Shown here: piece by piece, positions 52,931 to 61,242 of the stretch
How the letters are laid out: the number at the start of each line of letters is the position of its first letter
Numbering within the stretch: position 1 is the stretch's first letter
Assembly (NCBI RefSeq): GCF_017308075.1
Contig: NZ_JAFKFX010000026.1
Location: 124,001-188,000, forward strand
DNA: 64,000 nt
Direction: 5' to 3'
Source: Allobosea sp.
GTDB taxonomy: Bacteria; Pseudomonadota; Alphaproteobacteria; Rhizobiales; Beijerinckiaceae
Translations under genes and position numbers: made by a program
Notes under the pieces: generated by a model
Told to the model about the DNA's origin: nothing
Database searches by the model: none
The model's input: the letters and a program-made list of their open reading frames with translations, nothing else

Positions 52931-52960
52931 TTGACAACGGCAAATTCCCGTCGCTACGGT
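52931..52960 (+). promoter_or_regulatory. Candidate sigma-70 promoter of etfBA
   Basis: TTGACA (52931-52936), spacer of 18 bases and TACGGT (52955-52960). It lies about 95 bases before etfB, leaving a plausible leader. Confidence 0.5.
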
Positions 52961-53055
52961 CCCCGCGCATTCCAGCCGCGGGCCGCGATGCCGAACTGCC
53001 GCGATTTCGTTCGGCACCGGGTCACGGTCCATCTCTCCCGAACGGTGAAGCGCCC

Positions 53056-53805
53056 ATGAAGATTCTCGTGCCTGTCAAGCGGGTCGTCGACTACAACGTG
53101 AAGATCCGCGTGAAGGCGGACGGCTCGGGCGTCGAGCTGGCCAATGTGAAGATGTCGATGAACCCCTTCGACGAGATCGCCGTCGAGGAGGCTCTGCGGC
53201 TGAAGGAAGCCGGCAAGGCGACCGAGGTCGTCGTGGTCTCGATCGGCCCGGCGCAGGCGGCGGAGACGATCCGCACCGGCCTCGCCATGGGCGCCGATCG
53301 CGGCATCCTGGTCAAGGTCGAGGGTACGGTCGAGCCGCTCGCCGTCGCCAAGATCCTGAAGAAGCTGGTCGAGCAGGAGAATCCCGGCCTGGTGATCCTC
53401 GGCAAGCAGGCGATCGACGACGACGCCAACCAGACCGGCCAGATGCTGGCGGCGCTGCTCGGCTGGCCACAGGGCACCTTCGCCTCCAAGGTCGCGGTCG
53501 GCGACGGCTCGGTCGACGTCACCCGCGAGGTCGATGGCGGCCTGCAGACCGTCGGGCTGAAGCTGCCGGCGATCGTCACCACCGATCTGCGCCTGAACGA
53601 GCCGCGCTACGCCTCGCTGCCGAACATCATGAAGGCGAAGAAGAAGCCGCTCGACGAGACCACGGCGGAGACGCTCGGCGTCGATGTCGCGCCGCGCCTG
53701 ACCGTGCTGAAGACCGCGGAGCCGCCGAGCCGCTCGGCCGGCGTCAAGGTCTCCTCCGCTGCCGAACTTGTCTCCAAGCTGAAGAACGAAGCGGGAGTGC
53801 TCTGA
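53056..53805 (+). CDS. etfB: Electron transfer flavoprotein beta subunit
   Basis: With EtfA forms a heterodimeric FAD/AMP flavoprotein that carries electrons from acyl-CoA dehydrogenases to ETF-ubiquinone oxidoreductase. The 249-residue product starts [51 protein letters not shown], the standard EtfB start, contains [31 protein letters not shown], and has the expected length. The etfA start lies three bases after its stop, typical of the pair. The candidate promoter at 52931-52960 suggests the pair has its own transcript. Confidence 0.97.
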   Translation: MKILVPVKRVVDYNVKIRVKADGSGVELANVKMSMNPFDEIAVEEALRLKEAGKATEVVVVSIGPAQAAETIRTGLAMGADRGILVKVEGTVEPLAVAKILKKLVEQENPGLVILGKQAIDDDANQTGQMLAALLGWPQGTFASKVAVGDGSVDVTREVDGGLQTVGLKLPAIVTTDLRLNEPRYASLPNIMKAKKKPLDETTAETLGVDVAPRLTVLKTAEPPSRSAGVKVSSAAELVSKLKNEAGVL

Positions 53806-53808
53806 ACC

Positions 53809-54756
53809 ATGACGACGCTGCTGCTCGCCAAGCACGACAACAAGACCCTCAACGAGGCGACCCGCAAGGCCCTGACTGCCGCCAAGGCGCTCGGCGCGCC
53901 CGTGCATGTCCTGGTCGCCGGCCACAACGCCAAGGCCGTCGCTGAAGCTGCCGCCAAGCTCGACGGTGTCGAGAAGGTGCTGCATGCCGAGGACGCGTCC
54001 TATGAGCACCGCCTCGCCGAGCCGCTGGCGGCGCTGATCGTCTCGCTCGCCGGCGCCTATGACGCGCTGGTCGCGCCGGGCACCACGACCGGTAAGAACG
54101 TGATGCCGCGCGTCGCCGCCCTGCTCGACGTGATGCAGATCTCCGAGGTGACCAAGGTCGTCTCGGCCGATACCTTCGAGCGGCCGATCTATGCCGGAAA
54201 CGCCATCCAGACCGTTCAGTCGGGCGATGCCAAGAAGGTCATCACCGTGCGCGGCGCCTCCTTCCAGGCGGCCGGCGACGGTTCGGCGAACGCGCCGATC
54301 GAGAGCGTCGCTGTCGTGGCCGACACCGGCATTTCGAGCTTCAAGGGCGAGGAGGTCGCCAAGTCCGACCGTCCGGAGCTCGCCTCGGCCAAGATCATCG
54401 TCTCGGGCGGGCGTGCGCTCGCCTCGGCGGAGAATTTCGGCAAGGTGATCGAGCCGGTCGCTGACAAGCTCGGTGCTGCCATGGGCGCCTCGCGCGCCGC
54501 GGTCGATGCCGGCTATGCCCCGAACGACTGGCAGGTCGGCCAGACCGGCAAGGTCGTGGCGCCCGACCTCTATGTCGCGGTCGGCATCTCCGGCGCGATC
54601 CAGCATCTCGCCGGCATGAAGGACTCCAAGGTGATCGTCGCGATCAACAAGGACGAGGAAGCGCCGATCTTCCAGGTCGCCGATTACGGCCTGGTCGGCG
54701 ATCTCTTCACGATCATGCCCGAGCTCGAGGCCGAGCTCGCCAAGATCGGCAAGTAA
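53809..54756 (+). CDS. etfA: Electron transfer flavoprotein alpha subunit
   Basis: FAD-binding partner of EtfB, 315 residues. The family C-terminal FAD region is clear: [74 protein letters not shown]. The N-terminal half shows [30 protein letters not shown]. It is cotranscribed with etfB. A hairpin (54798-54838) follows 41 bases after the stop and may separate it from the downstream dehydrogenase gene. Confidence 0.97.
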   Translation: MTTLLLAKHDNKTLNEATRKALTAAKALGAPVHVLVAGHNAKAVAEAAAKLDGVEKVLHAEDASYEHRLAEPLAALIVSLAGAYDALVAPGTTTGKNVMPRVAALLDVMQISEVTKVVSADTFERPIYAGNAIQTVQSGDAKKVITVRGASFQAAGDGSANAPIESVAVVADTGISSFKGEEVAKSDRPELASAKIIVSGGRALASAENFGKVIEPVADKLGAAMGASRAAVDAGYAPNDWQVGQTGKVVAPDLYVAVGISGAIQHLAGMKDSKVIVAINKDEEAPIFQVADYGLVGDLFTIMPELEAELAKIGK

Positions 54757-54797
54757 GCCGAAACCTCGCGGGTCGCAGCGATGCGGCCCGCGCCAGA

Positions 54798-54838
54798 GCG
54801 GAATGCGAAAAAGCGGGGGCCGGTTTTTCGCATTCCGC
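54798..54838. repeat. Perfect 15-base inverted repeat between etfA and the acyl-CoA dehydrogenase gene
   Basis: GCGGAATGCGAAAAA (54798-54812) and its exact reverse complement (54824-54838) are separated by 11 bases. The A and T runs in the arms could aid transcript ending in either direction; it may equally be a dispersed repeat. Confidence 0.85.
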
Positions 54839-54938
54839 CCTAACGTCATGTCGGGAGACGGGATGTCTCGAGGTGGGAACGCAGTGCGCTTCCCCTGAAA
54901 GGCATCCGGCTCCAGCCACCGGGAAACAGAAGCGTCAC

Positions 54939-55820
54939 ATGGACCAAGAGATCAGGACGATCGGCATCATCGGTGCCGGGCAGATGGGCAACGGCATCGC
55001 CCATGTGGCGTCTGTGGCCGGGTTCGAGGTCAAGCTGCACGATATCGCCGAGGACCGCATCAAGGCGGCGCTGGCGACGATCGACGGCAACATGGCCCGC
55101 CAGGTCTCGAAGGGCGCCATCGCCGACGAGATCCGGCGCGACGCCATGTCGCGGATTTCCGCGGCGCCGTCTCTCGAAGGCTTGAGCGCCTGCGACCTGG
55201 TGATCGAGGCTGCGACCGAGAGCGAGGAGATCAAGCGCAAGATCTTCACCGCGGTCTGCCCCTATCTGCGGCCCGACGCGCTGCTCGCCTCGAACACCTC
55301 CTCGATCTCGATCACCCGCCTTGCGGCGGCGACCGACCGGCCGGAGCGCTTCATCGGCATACATTTCATGAACCCGGTGCCGCTGATGCAGCTCGTAGAG
55401 CTGATCCGCGGCATCGCGACCGACGATCACACTTTCGAGCTCGCCAAGGACTTCGTCGCCCGTCTGCACAAGACGGCCTCGGTCTCCGAGGATTTCCCGG
55501 CCTTCATCGTCAACCGCATCCTGCTGCCGATGATCAACGAGGCCGTCTACACGCTCTATGAGGGCGTCGGCTCGGTCGAGGCCATCGACACCGCGATGCG
55601 GCTCGGCGCCAATCACCCGATGGGGCCGCTCCAGCTCGCCGACTTCATCGGCCTCGACACCTGCCTCTCGGTGATGCAGGTGCTCCATGACGGGCTGGCC
55701 GATTCCAAGTATCGGCCCTGCCCGCTGCTGGTGAAATATGTCGAGGCCGGCTGGCTCGGTCGCAAGACCAAGCGCGGCTTCTACGATTATCGCGGCGAGA
55801 AGCCGGTCCCGACCCGCTAG
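54939..55820 (+). CDS. 3-hydroxyacyl-CoA (3-hydroxybutyryl-CoA) dehydrogenase
   Basis: NAD-dependent 3-hydroxyacyl-CoA dehydrogenase, 293 residues, probably acting on 3-hydroxybutyryl-CoA. The N-terminus MDQEIRTIGIIGAGQMGNGIAHVASVAGFEVKLHDI has the NAD motif GAGQMG. It contains FIGIHFMNPVPLMQLVELIRG with the active-site histidine, VSEDFPAFIVNRILLPMINEA and DTAMRLGANHPMGPLQLADFIGLDTCL. The ATG at 54939 begins the NAD domain; upstream codons are not needed. Linked to etfBA, it supports beta-oxidation or butyrate/PHB metabolism; its length fits HbdA rather than the multifunctional FadB/J. Confidence 0.95.
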   Translation: MDQEIRTIGIIGAGQMGNGIAHVASVAGFEVKLHDIAEDRIKAALATIDGNMARQVSKGAIADEIRRDAMSRISAAPSLEGLSACDLVIEAATESEEIKRKIFTAVCPYLRPDALLASNTSSISITRLAAATDRPERFIGIHFMNPVPLMQLVELIRGIATDDHTFELAKDFVARLHKTASVSEDFPAFIVNRILLPMINEAVYTLYEGVGSVEAIDTAMRLGANHPMGPLQLADFIGLDTCLSVMQVLHDGLADSKYRPCPLLVKYVEAGWLGRKTKRGFYDYRGEKPVPTR

Positions 55821-55880
55821 GGCGCGCAGGCGCCCCTCACGGTCACCGACATTCGGGACAAGGCGCCGAAGGCGCGCGCT

Positions 55881-55923
55881 CCGGAAACCATCGTAGAGCG
55901 CCTGTGCCTATGATGGATTCCGG
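55881..55923. repeat. Imperfect inverted repeat carrying the CCGGAAxCCATCGTAGAG motif
   Basis: CCGGAAACCATC (55881-55892) pairs with GATGGATTCCGG (55912-55923), 11 of 12 bases. Its first 18 bases match those at 48690-48707 at 17 positions. It lies in the 286-base gap before the HNH gene, where I see no other gene. Confidence 0.8.
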
Positions 55924-56106
55924 CGCTAGGCTGCGCTCCGGCCTGCATCACGGAAGATCGGTGGCGTCCGCGTCGCCCCGGCTGGTGTCCTAAATCCCGT
56001 TTCCCATTCGCGCCGCAACATCGCCGCTTCACAATCCTGTCGTCTCGCGCTTACATTATCGGGCTACGGGATTCGTCCGGCTCGATTAAGCGGAGGCGCG
56101 ATACGG

Positions 56107-56679
56107 GTGACGGCGCATGTAATGCATCCGATGGCTTCGCCGGATGGCTGTCCGGCTTTGGTGCTCAACGCGGATTTCAGGCCGCTGAGCTACTACCCCC
56201 TGTCGTTGTGGAGCTGGCAGGACGCGATCAAGGCGGTCTTCATGGACCGGGTCAACATCGTCTCCGAATACGATACCGTGGTGCGCAGCCCGAGCTTCAA
56301 CATGAAGCTGCCCTCGGTGGTTTCGCTCAAGACCTATATCAAGCCCTCGCGTACCCCCGCCTTCACCCGCTTCAACGTCTTCCTGCGCGACCGTTTCGCC
56401 TGCCAGTACTGCCTGGGGCGCGAGGAACTGACCTTCGACCATGTCATTCCGCGCTCCAAGGGCGGGCTGACGACCTGGGAGAACGTCGTCGCAGCCTGCT
56501 CGCCCTGCAATCTGCGCAAGGGCGACAAGATGCCGAACACCGTCGGCATGATCCCGATGCAGAAGCCCTTCGCGCCGTCGATCAACGATCTGCACCGCAA
56601 CGGCAAGCTCTTCCCGCCGAACTATCTGCACGAGAGCTGGCTCGATTATCTCTACTGGGATTCCGAGCTCGAACCCTGA
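56107..56679 (+). CDS. HNH endonuclease
   Basis: A 190-residue HNH-family nuclease. It begins, at GTG 56107, MTAHVMHPMASPDGCPALVLNADFRPLSYYPLSLWSWQDAIKAVFMDRVNIVSEYD and has the catalytic region CQYCLGREELTFDHVIPRSKGGLTTWENVVAACSPCNLRKGDK (about 107-150), with two CxxC pairs for zinc and the FDHVIP histidine. Such proteins are widespread in alphaproteobacteria and are not clearly linked to a mobile element. An alternative start is ATG 56122. It stands alone; its in vivo role is unknown. Confidence 0.9.
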   Translation: MTAHVMHPMASPDGCPALVLNADFRPLSYYPLSLWSWQDAIKAVFMDRVNIVSEYDTVVRSPSFNMKLPSVVSLKTYIKPSRTPAFTRFNVFLRDRFACQYCLGREELTFDHVIPRSKGGLTTWENVVAACSPCNLRKGDKMPNTVGMIPMQKPFAPSINDLHRNGKLFPPNYLHESWLDYLYWDSELEP

Positions 56680-56790
56680 GAGTGGCTCTCGGTTCTACCA
56701 GCGCGGCCGCTTGACGCGACCGCCCGCGCTTCCGGTGCTCACGGACATCAGTCCGCTGCGCTCCGGTTCTCGGCCGTTACGCCAATGGAT

Positions 56791-57324
56791 TCACGCTGGC
56801 GAACCGCCAGCCACTCTCGCTGCGCTCTTCAATCCCAGCAGTGCTGCGATAAGCAGCCCGAGCGAGGCGAGAGCATTCCAGCCGGCGAGCGAGAGGCCGA
56901 GGAAGCGCCAGGCCGCCTCGGTGCAGGAGACGACGCGGACCGTCTGCAACTGCTTCATGAAGTCCTGCATGCCGGATGCGGCGGGCGCGACCGCGCCGCC
57001 GCAATCGTTCGGGCCGGCGAACCAGCCCCATTCGACGCCGGAATGGTAGATGCCGAGCCCGGTGCTCCAGGCCATCAGCAGAGCGAGGGCGGCAAGGGCC
57101 ACGAGCTGACTGAGGCGCGAGCGGGCGAGCAGCAGCGCGACGGCGGCAAGCCCGATCGCGGCGTAATGTGGGACGCGCTGCTCGAGGCAGAGCTTGCAGG
57201 GCCGCAGCAGCACGACGAGCTCGAAGAACCAGGCACCGGCGATCAGCGCGAGGCTGGCGAGGCCGATCAGGGCGATGACGCGGCGCGGCTTTGCGAAGAG
57301 GTCGGTGAGAGGCGTGGAGGTCAT
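56791..57324 (-). CDS. dsbB: Disulfide bond formation protein DsbB
   Basis: Inner-membrane protein that reoxidises DsbA and passes electrons to quinone. The 177-residue product has four hydrophobic segments, the first periplasmic cysteine pair C43-x-x-C46 (RPCKLCLEQR) and the second pair Cys108 and Cys134 (NDCGG and VVSCTEAAWR), the positions needed for its disulfide relay. The start lies 7 bases after the stop of the upstream DedA-like gene, so the two are probably cotranscribed. No DsbA gene is nearby. Confidence 0.95.
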   Translation of the reverse strand: MTSTPLTDLFAKPRRVIALIGLASLALIAGAWFFELVVLLRPCKLCLEQRVPHYAAIGLAAVALLLARSRLSQLVALAALALLMAWSTGLGIYHSGVEWGWFAGPNDCGGAVAPAASGMQDFMKQLQTVRVVSCTEAAWRFLGLSLAGWNALASLGLLIAALLGLKSAARVAGGSPA

Positions 57325-57331
57325 GTGTCGC

Positions 57332-57997
57332 TCAGCAGGAAAAGAGTTGGCCGGAGCCTGTCAGCAGCTTGAGGCCGAAATAGAGCAGGATCAGCAGGGC
57401 AGCGCCGCCAAGGGCGATCAGCTTGAGGCGTCGCTCGATGAAATGGCGGATCGCCGGGCCATGGCGACGCAGCAGGTAGGCGAGGGCGAAGAAGCGGGCG
57501 CCGCGGGCGAGCACGCAGGAGATGACGAAGAAGCCGAGCCCGACCTGCACGGCGCCGGCGAGTATCGTCACCACCTTGATCGGCGGCAGATGTGCGAGGC
57601 CGGAAGTGGTCAGCAGCAGCAGAGTGGTGTCCGGCCCGGCGCAGGCGCGCAGCGCCTCGAAGGCGGCGAGCTTGCCATAGAAGGCGAGGACCGGCCGAGC
57701 GAGCGCATCGAAGGCGAAATAGCCGAGGCCGTAGCCGGCGATGCCGCCGAGCGTCGAGAATGCGGTCGCGACCAGGGCGTAGCGATAGGCCTTGCGTGGG
57801 TCGGCCAGCGCCATCGGCACGAACAGGACATCGGCCGGGATCAGGAAGAAGGAGCTCTCGACGAAGGCGACCACGGCGAGCCAGAGCTGGGCGGCCGGGC
57901 GTGCGGCGAGCGACAAGGTCCAGAGATAGAGGCGCTGGAAGGCGCCGCGCCGTTCCGGCGGCAGGGCGGCAGCGGGTGGCGTGTTCGCGGAAGCCAT
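57332..57997 (-). CDS. YqaA/DedA-family membrane protein
   Basis: A 221-residue membrane protein of the DedA/SNARE-associated family with about five hydrophobic segments. The stretch ARPAAQLWLAVVAFVESSFFLIPADVLFVPMALADPRKAYRYALVATAFSTLGGIAGYGLGYFAFD is typical of the YqaA subgroup, including the EssFFLIP and Gly-rich motif. Such proteins help maintain membrane potential and lipid transport; the exact function is uncertain. It precedes dsbB in the same direction, seven bases upstream of that gene. Confidence 0.88.
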   Translation of the reverse strand: MASANTPPAAALPPERRGAFQRLYLWTLSLAARPAAQLWLAVVAFVESSFFLIPADVLFVPMALADPRKAYRYALVATAFSTLGGIAGYGLGYFAFDALARPVLAFYGKLAAFEALRACAGPDTTLLLLTTSGLAHLPPIKVVTILAGAVQVGLGFFVISCVLARGARFFALAYLLRRHGPAIRHFIERRLKLIALGGAALLILLYFGLKLLTGSGQLFSC

Positions 57998-58170
57998 GCT
58001 GCGGCCCTCTGACGATGACGGCGCATCCGGCGCTGAACCTGCCGGAGGCGATGCGCTTCTAGCTATCCGGCTGCGCCGGCGCCGTCCATGCCGGGCTGGA
58101 GTGAAAAAAGCCGCTCACGCGAGATTGACCGGGCCGGATCGACAGTTATAGTCCGCGCCGCCCGCAAGGG

Positions 58171-58255
58171 GCCCCTGTGGCGGAATTGGTAGACGCGCTC
58201 GACTCAAAATCGAGTTCCGCAAGGAGTGCTGGTTCGATCCCGGCCAGGGGCACCA
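58171..58255 (+). tRNA. tRNA-Leu (anticodon CAA)
   Basis: 85 bases including an encoded CCA. The acceptor stem GCCCCTG (58171-58177) pairs with CAGGGGC (58245-58251), followed by discriminator A and CCA. The anticodon stem CTCGA/TCGAG encloses the loop CTCAAAA with anticodon CAA at 58205-58207. A long variable arm and GGTTCGATCC T-loop confirm a class II tRNA. Confidence 0.97.
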
Positions 58256-58448
58256 TCTTTCTTGGCGCGATGCCGCCCACCAACCCATCGCGCAGGTTCG
58301 ACTTCGCTCCGTTTCGTCGTACCATCCGCCTCGCTATCGCGAAGGCAGGCGTCGGCGGGCGCCGACATGGTCACAGCCTCACGCGATCACGCCGGCGCTC
58401 CCGGTGCGCTTGTCTGGGTATCGGCGTGGAGCCACCCTTCGCCTGCTC

Positions 58449-58616
58449 TCAGACGAAGATCATCACCCCGATCATGGCGATGACGACCAGGACCAGGCCG
58501 CTGATCAGCATCGGGACCAGGGTGCTGTCACCCTGGCCATGGGAGCTGTCGCCCCCGGCGCGCGCGGCGGTGGCGGGAGCGCCCGTCGGGGCGCGGGATA
58601 CGGCTCGGTCGACCAT
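58449..58616 (-). CDS. Small single-pass membrane protein (55 residues)
   Basis: A short leftward gene of 55 codons plus stop, starting MVDRAVSRAPTGAPATAARA and ending with a clear membrane segment PMLISGLVLVVIAMIGVMIFV that runs to the C-terminus. The N-terminal 35 residues are Ala/Gly/Ser-rich and hydrophilic. It has its own candidate promoter at 58671-58700 and an AGGG-containing ribosome site about ten bases before the ATG. The hydrophobic end and good promoter argue that it is real despite its size. Function is unknown; tail-anchored-like small proteins are often regulators of membrane complexes. It lies between a tRNA-Leu gene and the fucose cluster. Confidence 0.62.
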   Translation of the reverse strand: MVDRAVSRAPTGAPATAARAGGDSSHGQGDSTLVPMLISGLVLVVIAMIGVMIFV

Positions 58617-58670
58617 TGCAGCAGCCCTGAAAGAGGTCCGAAGGCCAGATTTCTAGGCGACAAAAGATGT

Positions 58671-58700
58671 ATTGTAAATGCATATTAAAAAGCCAGACAA
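58671..58700 (-). promoter_or_regulatory. Candidate sigma-70 promoter of the small membrane protein
   Basis: On the minus strand: TTGTCT (-35; 58695-58700), 18-base spacer, TACAAT (-10; 58671-58676). It begins about 55 bases before the 55-codon gene and lies in a locally AT-rich stretch unlike its surroundings. Confidence 0.6.
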
Positions 58701-58739
58701 GCGCCTCGGGGACGCCGGAAGAATCAGAACGTCGCAGCG

Positions 58740-59195
58740 CTAGCCGGGCGGGCCGGCGATCACGCCCTTGCGCAGAAGAAAGCAGCCATAGGGGCGGGGA
58801 TCGCCGACCTGGACCACGGCGAAGGCGGACTTGGCCGCTTCGTAGAAGGCGAAGCGGTCGATTCCGACGAGCGGCATAGCCTTTTCGTTGGCGCGGTCGA
58901 GTTCCGCCTGCACCTGGGCCTGCACCTCGGGAAGCGCCGCGGGATCGCCGACGACCAGCATGCGGCGTACCGGTTCGGGCTCGAAATCGTCGATCGGCAG
59001 CACCGAAAGAATGGCGCGCGCCGCTCGTGCCATGGTGAGACCGGGCAGGCGGACCAGCCGGCCGCTCGTGGTGGCGCGCGCTATCGTCTCGGCCGGATGA
59101 TTGGCGTCGACCAGAGCGAGATCGTCGCCATGGCCCATGGCGGCGAGCACCCAGAGCAGATCGGCGGAGAGGACCGGATCGAGGTTCCTGAGCAT
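58740..59195 (-). CDS. fucU: L-fucose mutarotase-like protein (RbsD/FucU family)
   Basis: Interconverts the anomers of L-fucose or a related sugar. The 151-residue product starts MLRNLDPVLSADLLWVLAAMGHGDDLALVDANHPAE; His22 in AAMGHGDD is the family catalytic histidine, and VQVGDPRPYGCFLLRKG near the end supplies the typical C-terminal active-site part. ATG 59195 was chosen because it begins the family and lies one base after the upstream lactonase stop. A longer open frame upstream has no sense. It ends the leftward AKR-lactonase-FucU set. Confidence 0.93.
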   Translation of the reverse strand: MLRNLDPVLSADLLWVLAAMGHGDDLALVDANHPAETIARATTSGRLVRLPGLTMARAARAILSVLPIDDFEPEPVRRMLVVGDPAALPEVQAQVQAELDRANEKAMPLVGIDRFAFYEAAKSAFAVVQVGDPRPYGCFLLRKGVIAGPPG

Positions 59196-59196
59196 C

Positions 59197-60036
59197 TCAG
59201 TTGCGTCCGCGCTGCGAGATATAGAGCCGGCGGGCATTGCCGCCGAGGATGGCTTCGCGCTCTGCGTTCGGCAGGGTGGCGAGCAGGGCATCCGTGGCGC
59301 CGAACCATTGCGCATAGCTCGCCCGCAGCGTCACCACCGGCCAGTCGCTGCCCCAGATCAGGCGTTCGGGCCCGAAGGCGCCGAGCAGATGCTCGAAGGC
59401 CGGCCGGAGCGTCGCCAACGTCCAGTCGGCGCGTGCTTCGGTGACGAGCCCCGAGAGCTTGCAGAAGACATTTTTATGCGCGGCGAGCGCCGTCATGCCC
59501 TCGCGCCAGGCGGAAAGCTCGCCGCGCGCCAGATCGGGTTTGGCGCCGTGGTCGATGATGCAGGCGAGGTCAGGCTGTCGCTGGAGCATGTCGAGCATCG
59601 GCGCGATATGGCGGGGCTTCAGCAGCGCGTCGAAGACGAGACCCTGTTCCGCCATGGCATGAAAGGCCGGCGCCAGGGCGGGGCGTGCCAGCCAGCGATC
59701 ATCGGCGATGTCGTGCACCATGGGCCGCAGACCGACGAGCAGACGGTTGCCCGCAAGCTCTGCGATGCGCTCAGCGCCATTGCCGACGTCGAAATCGGTC
59801 CAGCCGACCACGCCGGCGACGAAGGGGGTGCTCGCGGCAAGATCGAGCAGATAGGCCGTCTCGGCCTCGGTTGGCGCTGCCTGGACCAGGATGGTGCGGC
59901 AGATGCCGTGGCGGGCCAGCAGCGGCTCGAGGTCGTCCGGGCCGAAATCGCGATGGATCACGCCGAGCGCCGGGGTCAGCCAGCCATAATCGCCGCGGGC
60001 GAGGCTCCAGAAATGCTGATGCGCGTCGATCCGCAT
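59197..60036 (-). CDS. Amidohydrolase-family sugar lactonase (probable L-fuconolactonase)
   Basis: A 279-residue enzyme of the amidohydrolase 2 family. It starts MRIDAHQHFWSLARGDYGWLTPALGVIHRDF with the HxH metal motif (DAHQHFW) and has RLIWGSDWPV near the end, which is the pattern of L-fuconolactone and L-rhamnono-lactone hydrolases. It probably opens the lactone made by the aldo-keto reductase. ATG 60036 follows GGGGTGACGCC; an upstream ATG at 60060 would overlap the preceding gene. The AKR stop lies four bases before it. Neighbouring FucU supports a fucose-like substrate. Confidence 0.9.
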   Translation of the reverse strand: MRIDAHQHFWSLARGDYGWLTPALGVIHRDFGPDDLEPLLARHGICRTILVQAAPTEAETAYLLDLAASTPFVAGVVGWTDFDVGNGAERIAELAGNRLLVGLRPMVHDIADDRWLARPALAPAFHAMAEQGLVFDALLKPRHIAPMLDMLQRQPDLACIIDHGAKPDLARGELSAWREGMTALAAHKNVFCKLSGLVTEARADWTLATLRPAFEHLLGAFGPERLIWGSDWPVVTLRASYAQWFGATDALLATLPNAEREAILGGNARRLYISQRGRN

Positions 60037-60040
60037 GGCG

Positions 60041-61063
60041 TCACCCCGGAACCGGGACATCGGCGCCGAGCAGGCCTTCGGCCTTCAGCTCGAGCCAGAG
60101 GGAAGGGGGGATGGGAGCGGAAAGCTCGGCGAGCTGGTCTGCGACCTCGCTGGGCTTGACGGCGCCCATCACCAGGCTCGAAACCGCGGCATGGCCGAGC
60201 GGGAACTGCAGGGCGGCGCGACGCAAGGGCACGCCATGACGGATGCAGACGGCTTCGATCGCGGCGACGCGCGCGCAGATCTCGGGCGGGGCCGGACGAT
60301 AATTATAGCGGGCGCCGACGACAGGCCCTGTGGCGAGGATGCCGGAATTGAAGACGCCGCCGAGCAGCAGGCCGATGCCTTTTTCCAAAGCGAGCGGCAT
60401 GAAGGAGGCGAGCGCCGGCTGTTCCAGCAGCGAATAGCGCCCGGCGAGCAGCATGGTGTCGAAATCGCCGGCGCGAGCGAAGCGCTCGCACATTTCGGCT
60501 TCGTTGACGCCGACGCCGATCGCCTTGACGGCGCCGGCGGAGCGCAGCCGGTCGAGGGCGCGATAGGCGCCGTCCATGGCTTCGGCGAAGCGCGCCTCGA
60601 TCCGGTCGGCGCCATGGGTCCAGACATCGACGTCATGGATCAGGACGATGTCGAGATGGTCGACGCCAAGGCGCAGCGCCGACTGTTCGAGTGAGCGCAT
60701 GGCTCCGTCATGGGAGTAGTCGAAGCGCAGGCCGTGCGGCAGGCCGCCGAGATAGCCCGAGCCGTCGCCGCGCCCGGCGAAAGGCTCCGCCACGCGGCCG
60801 ACCTTGGTCGAGATGATGACGTCCTTCCTGTCCGAGCGGCGCAGCGCCGCGCCGATGCGGTGCTCCGACAGGCCGTGTCCGTAGAGGGGCGAGGTGTCGA
60901 TCAGGCTGACGCCGACGGCGAGCGCTGCCTCGACCGTCGCGATGGCGGTGGCCTCGTCGAGATGGGCATAGAGATCGCCGAGCGGGGCGCCGCCGAAGCC
61001 GAGTGTGCTCGGTGTCAGTCCGGAGCGGCCGAGCGGTCTCGAGGGGAGCATCGATGCTGTCAT
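60041..61063 (-). CDS. Aldo/keto reductase, probable L-fucose (aldose) dehydrogenase
   Basis: A 340-residue AKR TIM-barrel enzyme. The catalytic tetrad is visible: Asp and Tyr in IDTSPLYGHGLSEHRIG, Lys in IISTKVGRVAEPF, and His in DIVLIHDVDVWTHG. Sequence resembles the D-threo-aldose 1-dehydrogenase/fucose dehydrogenase group (SRPLGRSGLTPSTLGFGGAPLG, then VKAIGVGVNEAEMCERFA). It would oxidise the sugar at C1 to the lactone. The start at 61063 is preferred; upstream sequence is the divergent promoter region. It is first in the AKR-lactonase-FucU operon and divergent from the ABC importer. Confidence 0.9.
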   Translation of the reverse strand: MTASMLPSRPLGRSGLTPSTLGFGGAPLGDLYAHLDEATAIATVEAALAVGVSLIDTSPLYGHGLSEHRIGAALRRSDRKDVIISTKVGRVAEPFAGRGDGSGYLGGLPHGLRFDYSHDGAMRSLEQSALRLGVDHLDIVLIHDVDVWTHGADRIEARFAEAMDGAYRALDRLRSAGAVKAIGVGVNEAEMCERFARAGDFDTMLLAGRYSLLEQPALASFMPLALEKGIGLLLGGVFNSGILATGPVVGARYNYRPAPPEICARVAAIEAVCIRHGVPLRRAALQFPLGHAAVSSLVMGAVKPSEVADQLAELSAPIPPSLWLELKAEGLLGADVPVPG

Positions 61064-61242
61064 TGGCGTGAGGCCGCGCTGGAGGTTCAACACTATGTGC
61101 ACGCCAACATGTCAGCTTGCAACCGCGTTTGAACAGGATTAGCGTCGCCGCCTCGGCACGGGCCGCCCTTCGCGGGTGCGGCCTGCCGGCATCGGATCAA
61201 AGGGCCCGGAGCGGCCTTCTCATATCGACAGGGAGGACGATC

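Noticed and set aside
56107..56679. The HNH gene as part of a mobile intron, phage or restriction system
   Set aside because: No intron features, phage genes, methylase or flanking repeats accompany it; it resembles a stand-alone chromosomal HNH protein.
58404..58688. A 94-codon plus-strand frame downstream of tRNA-Leu
   Set aside because: It is antisense to the 55-codon membrane-protein gene, which has a promoter and a membrane helix; the plus-strand translation is Asp/Arg-rich without features.
61064..61242. A specific sugar-regulator operator in the divergent fucose promoter region
   Set aside because: Short palindromes such as GTGCAC and ACATGT occur but no extended or repeated dyad stands out, so I do not call an operator.
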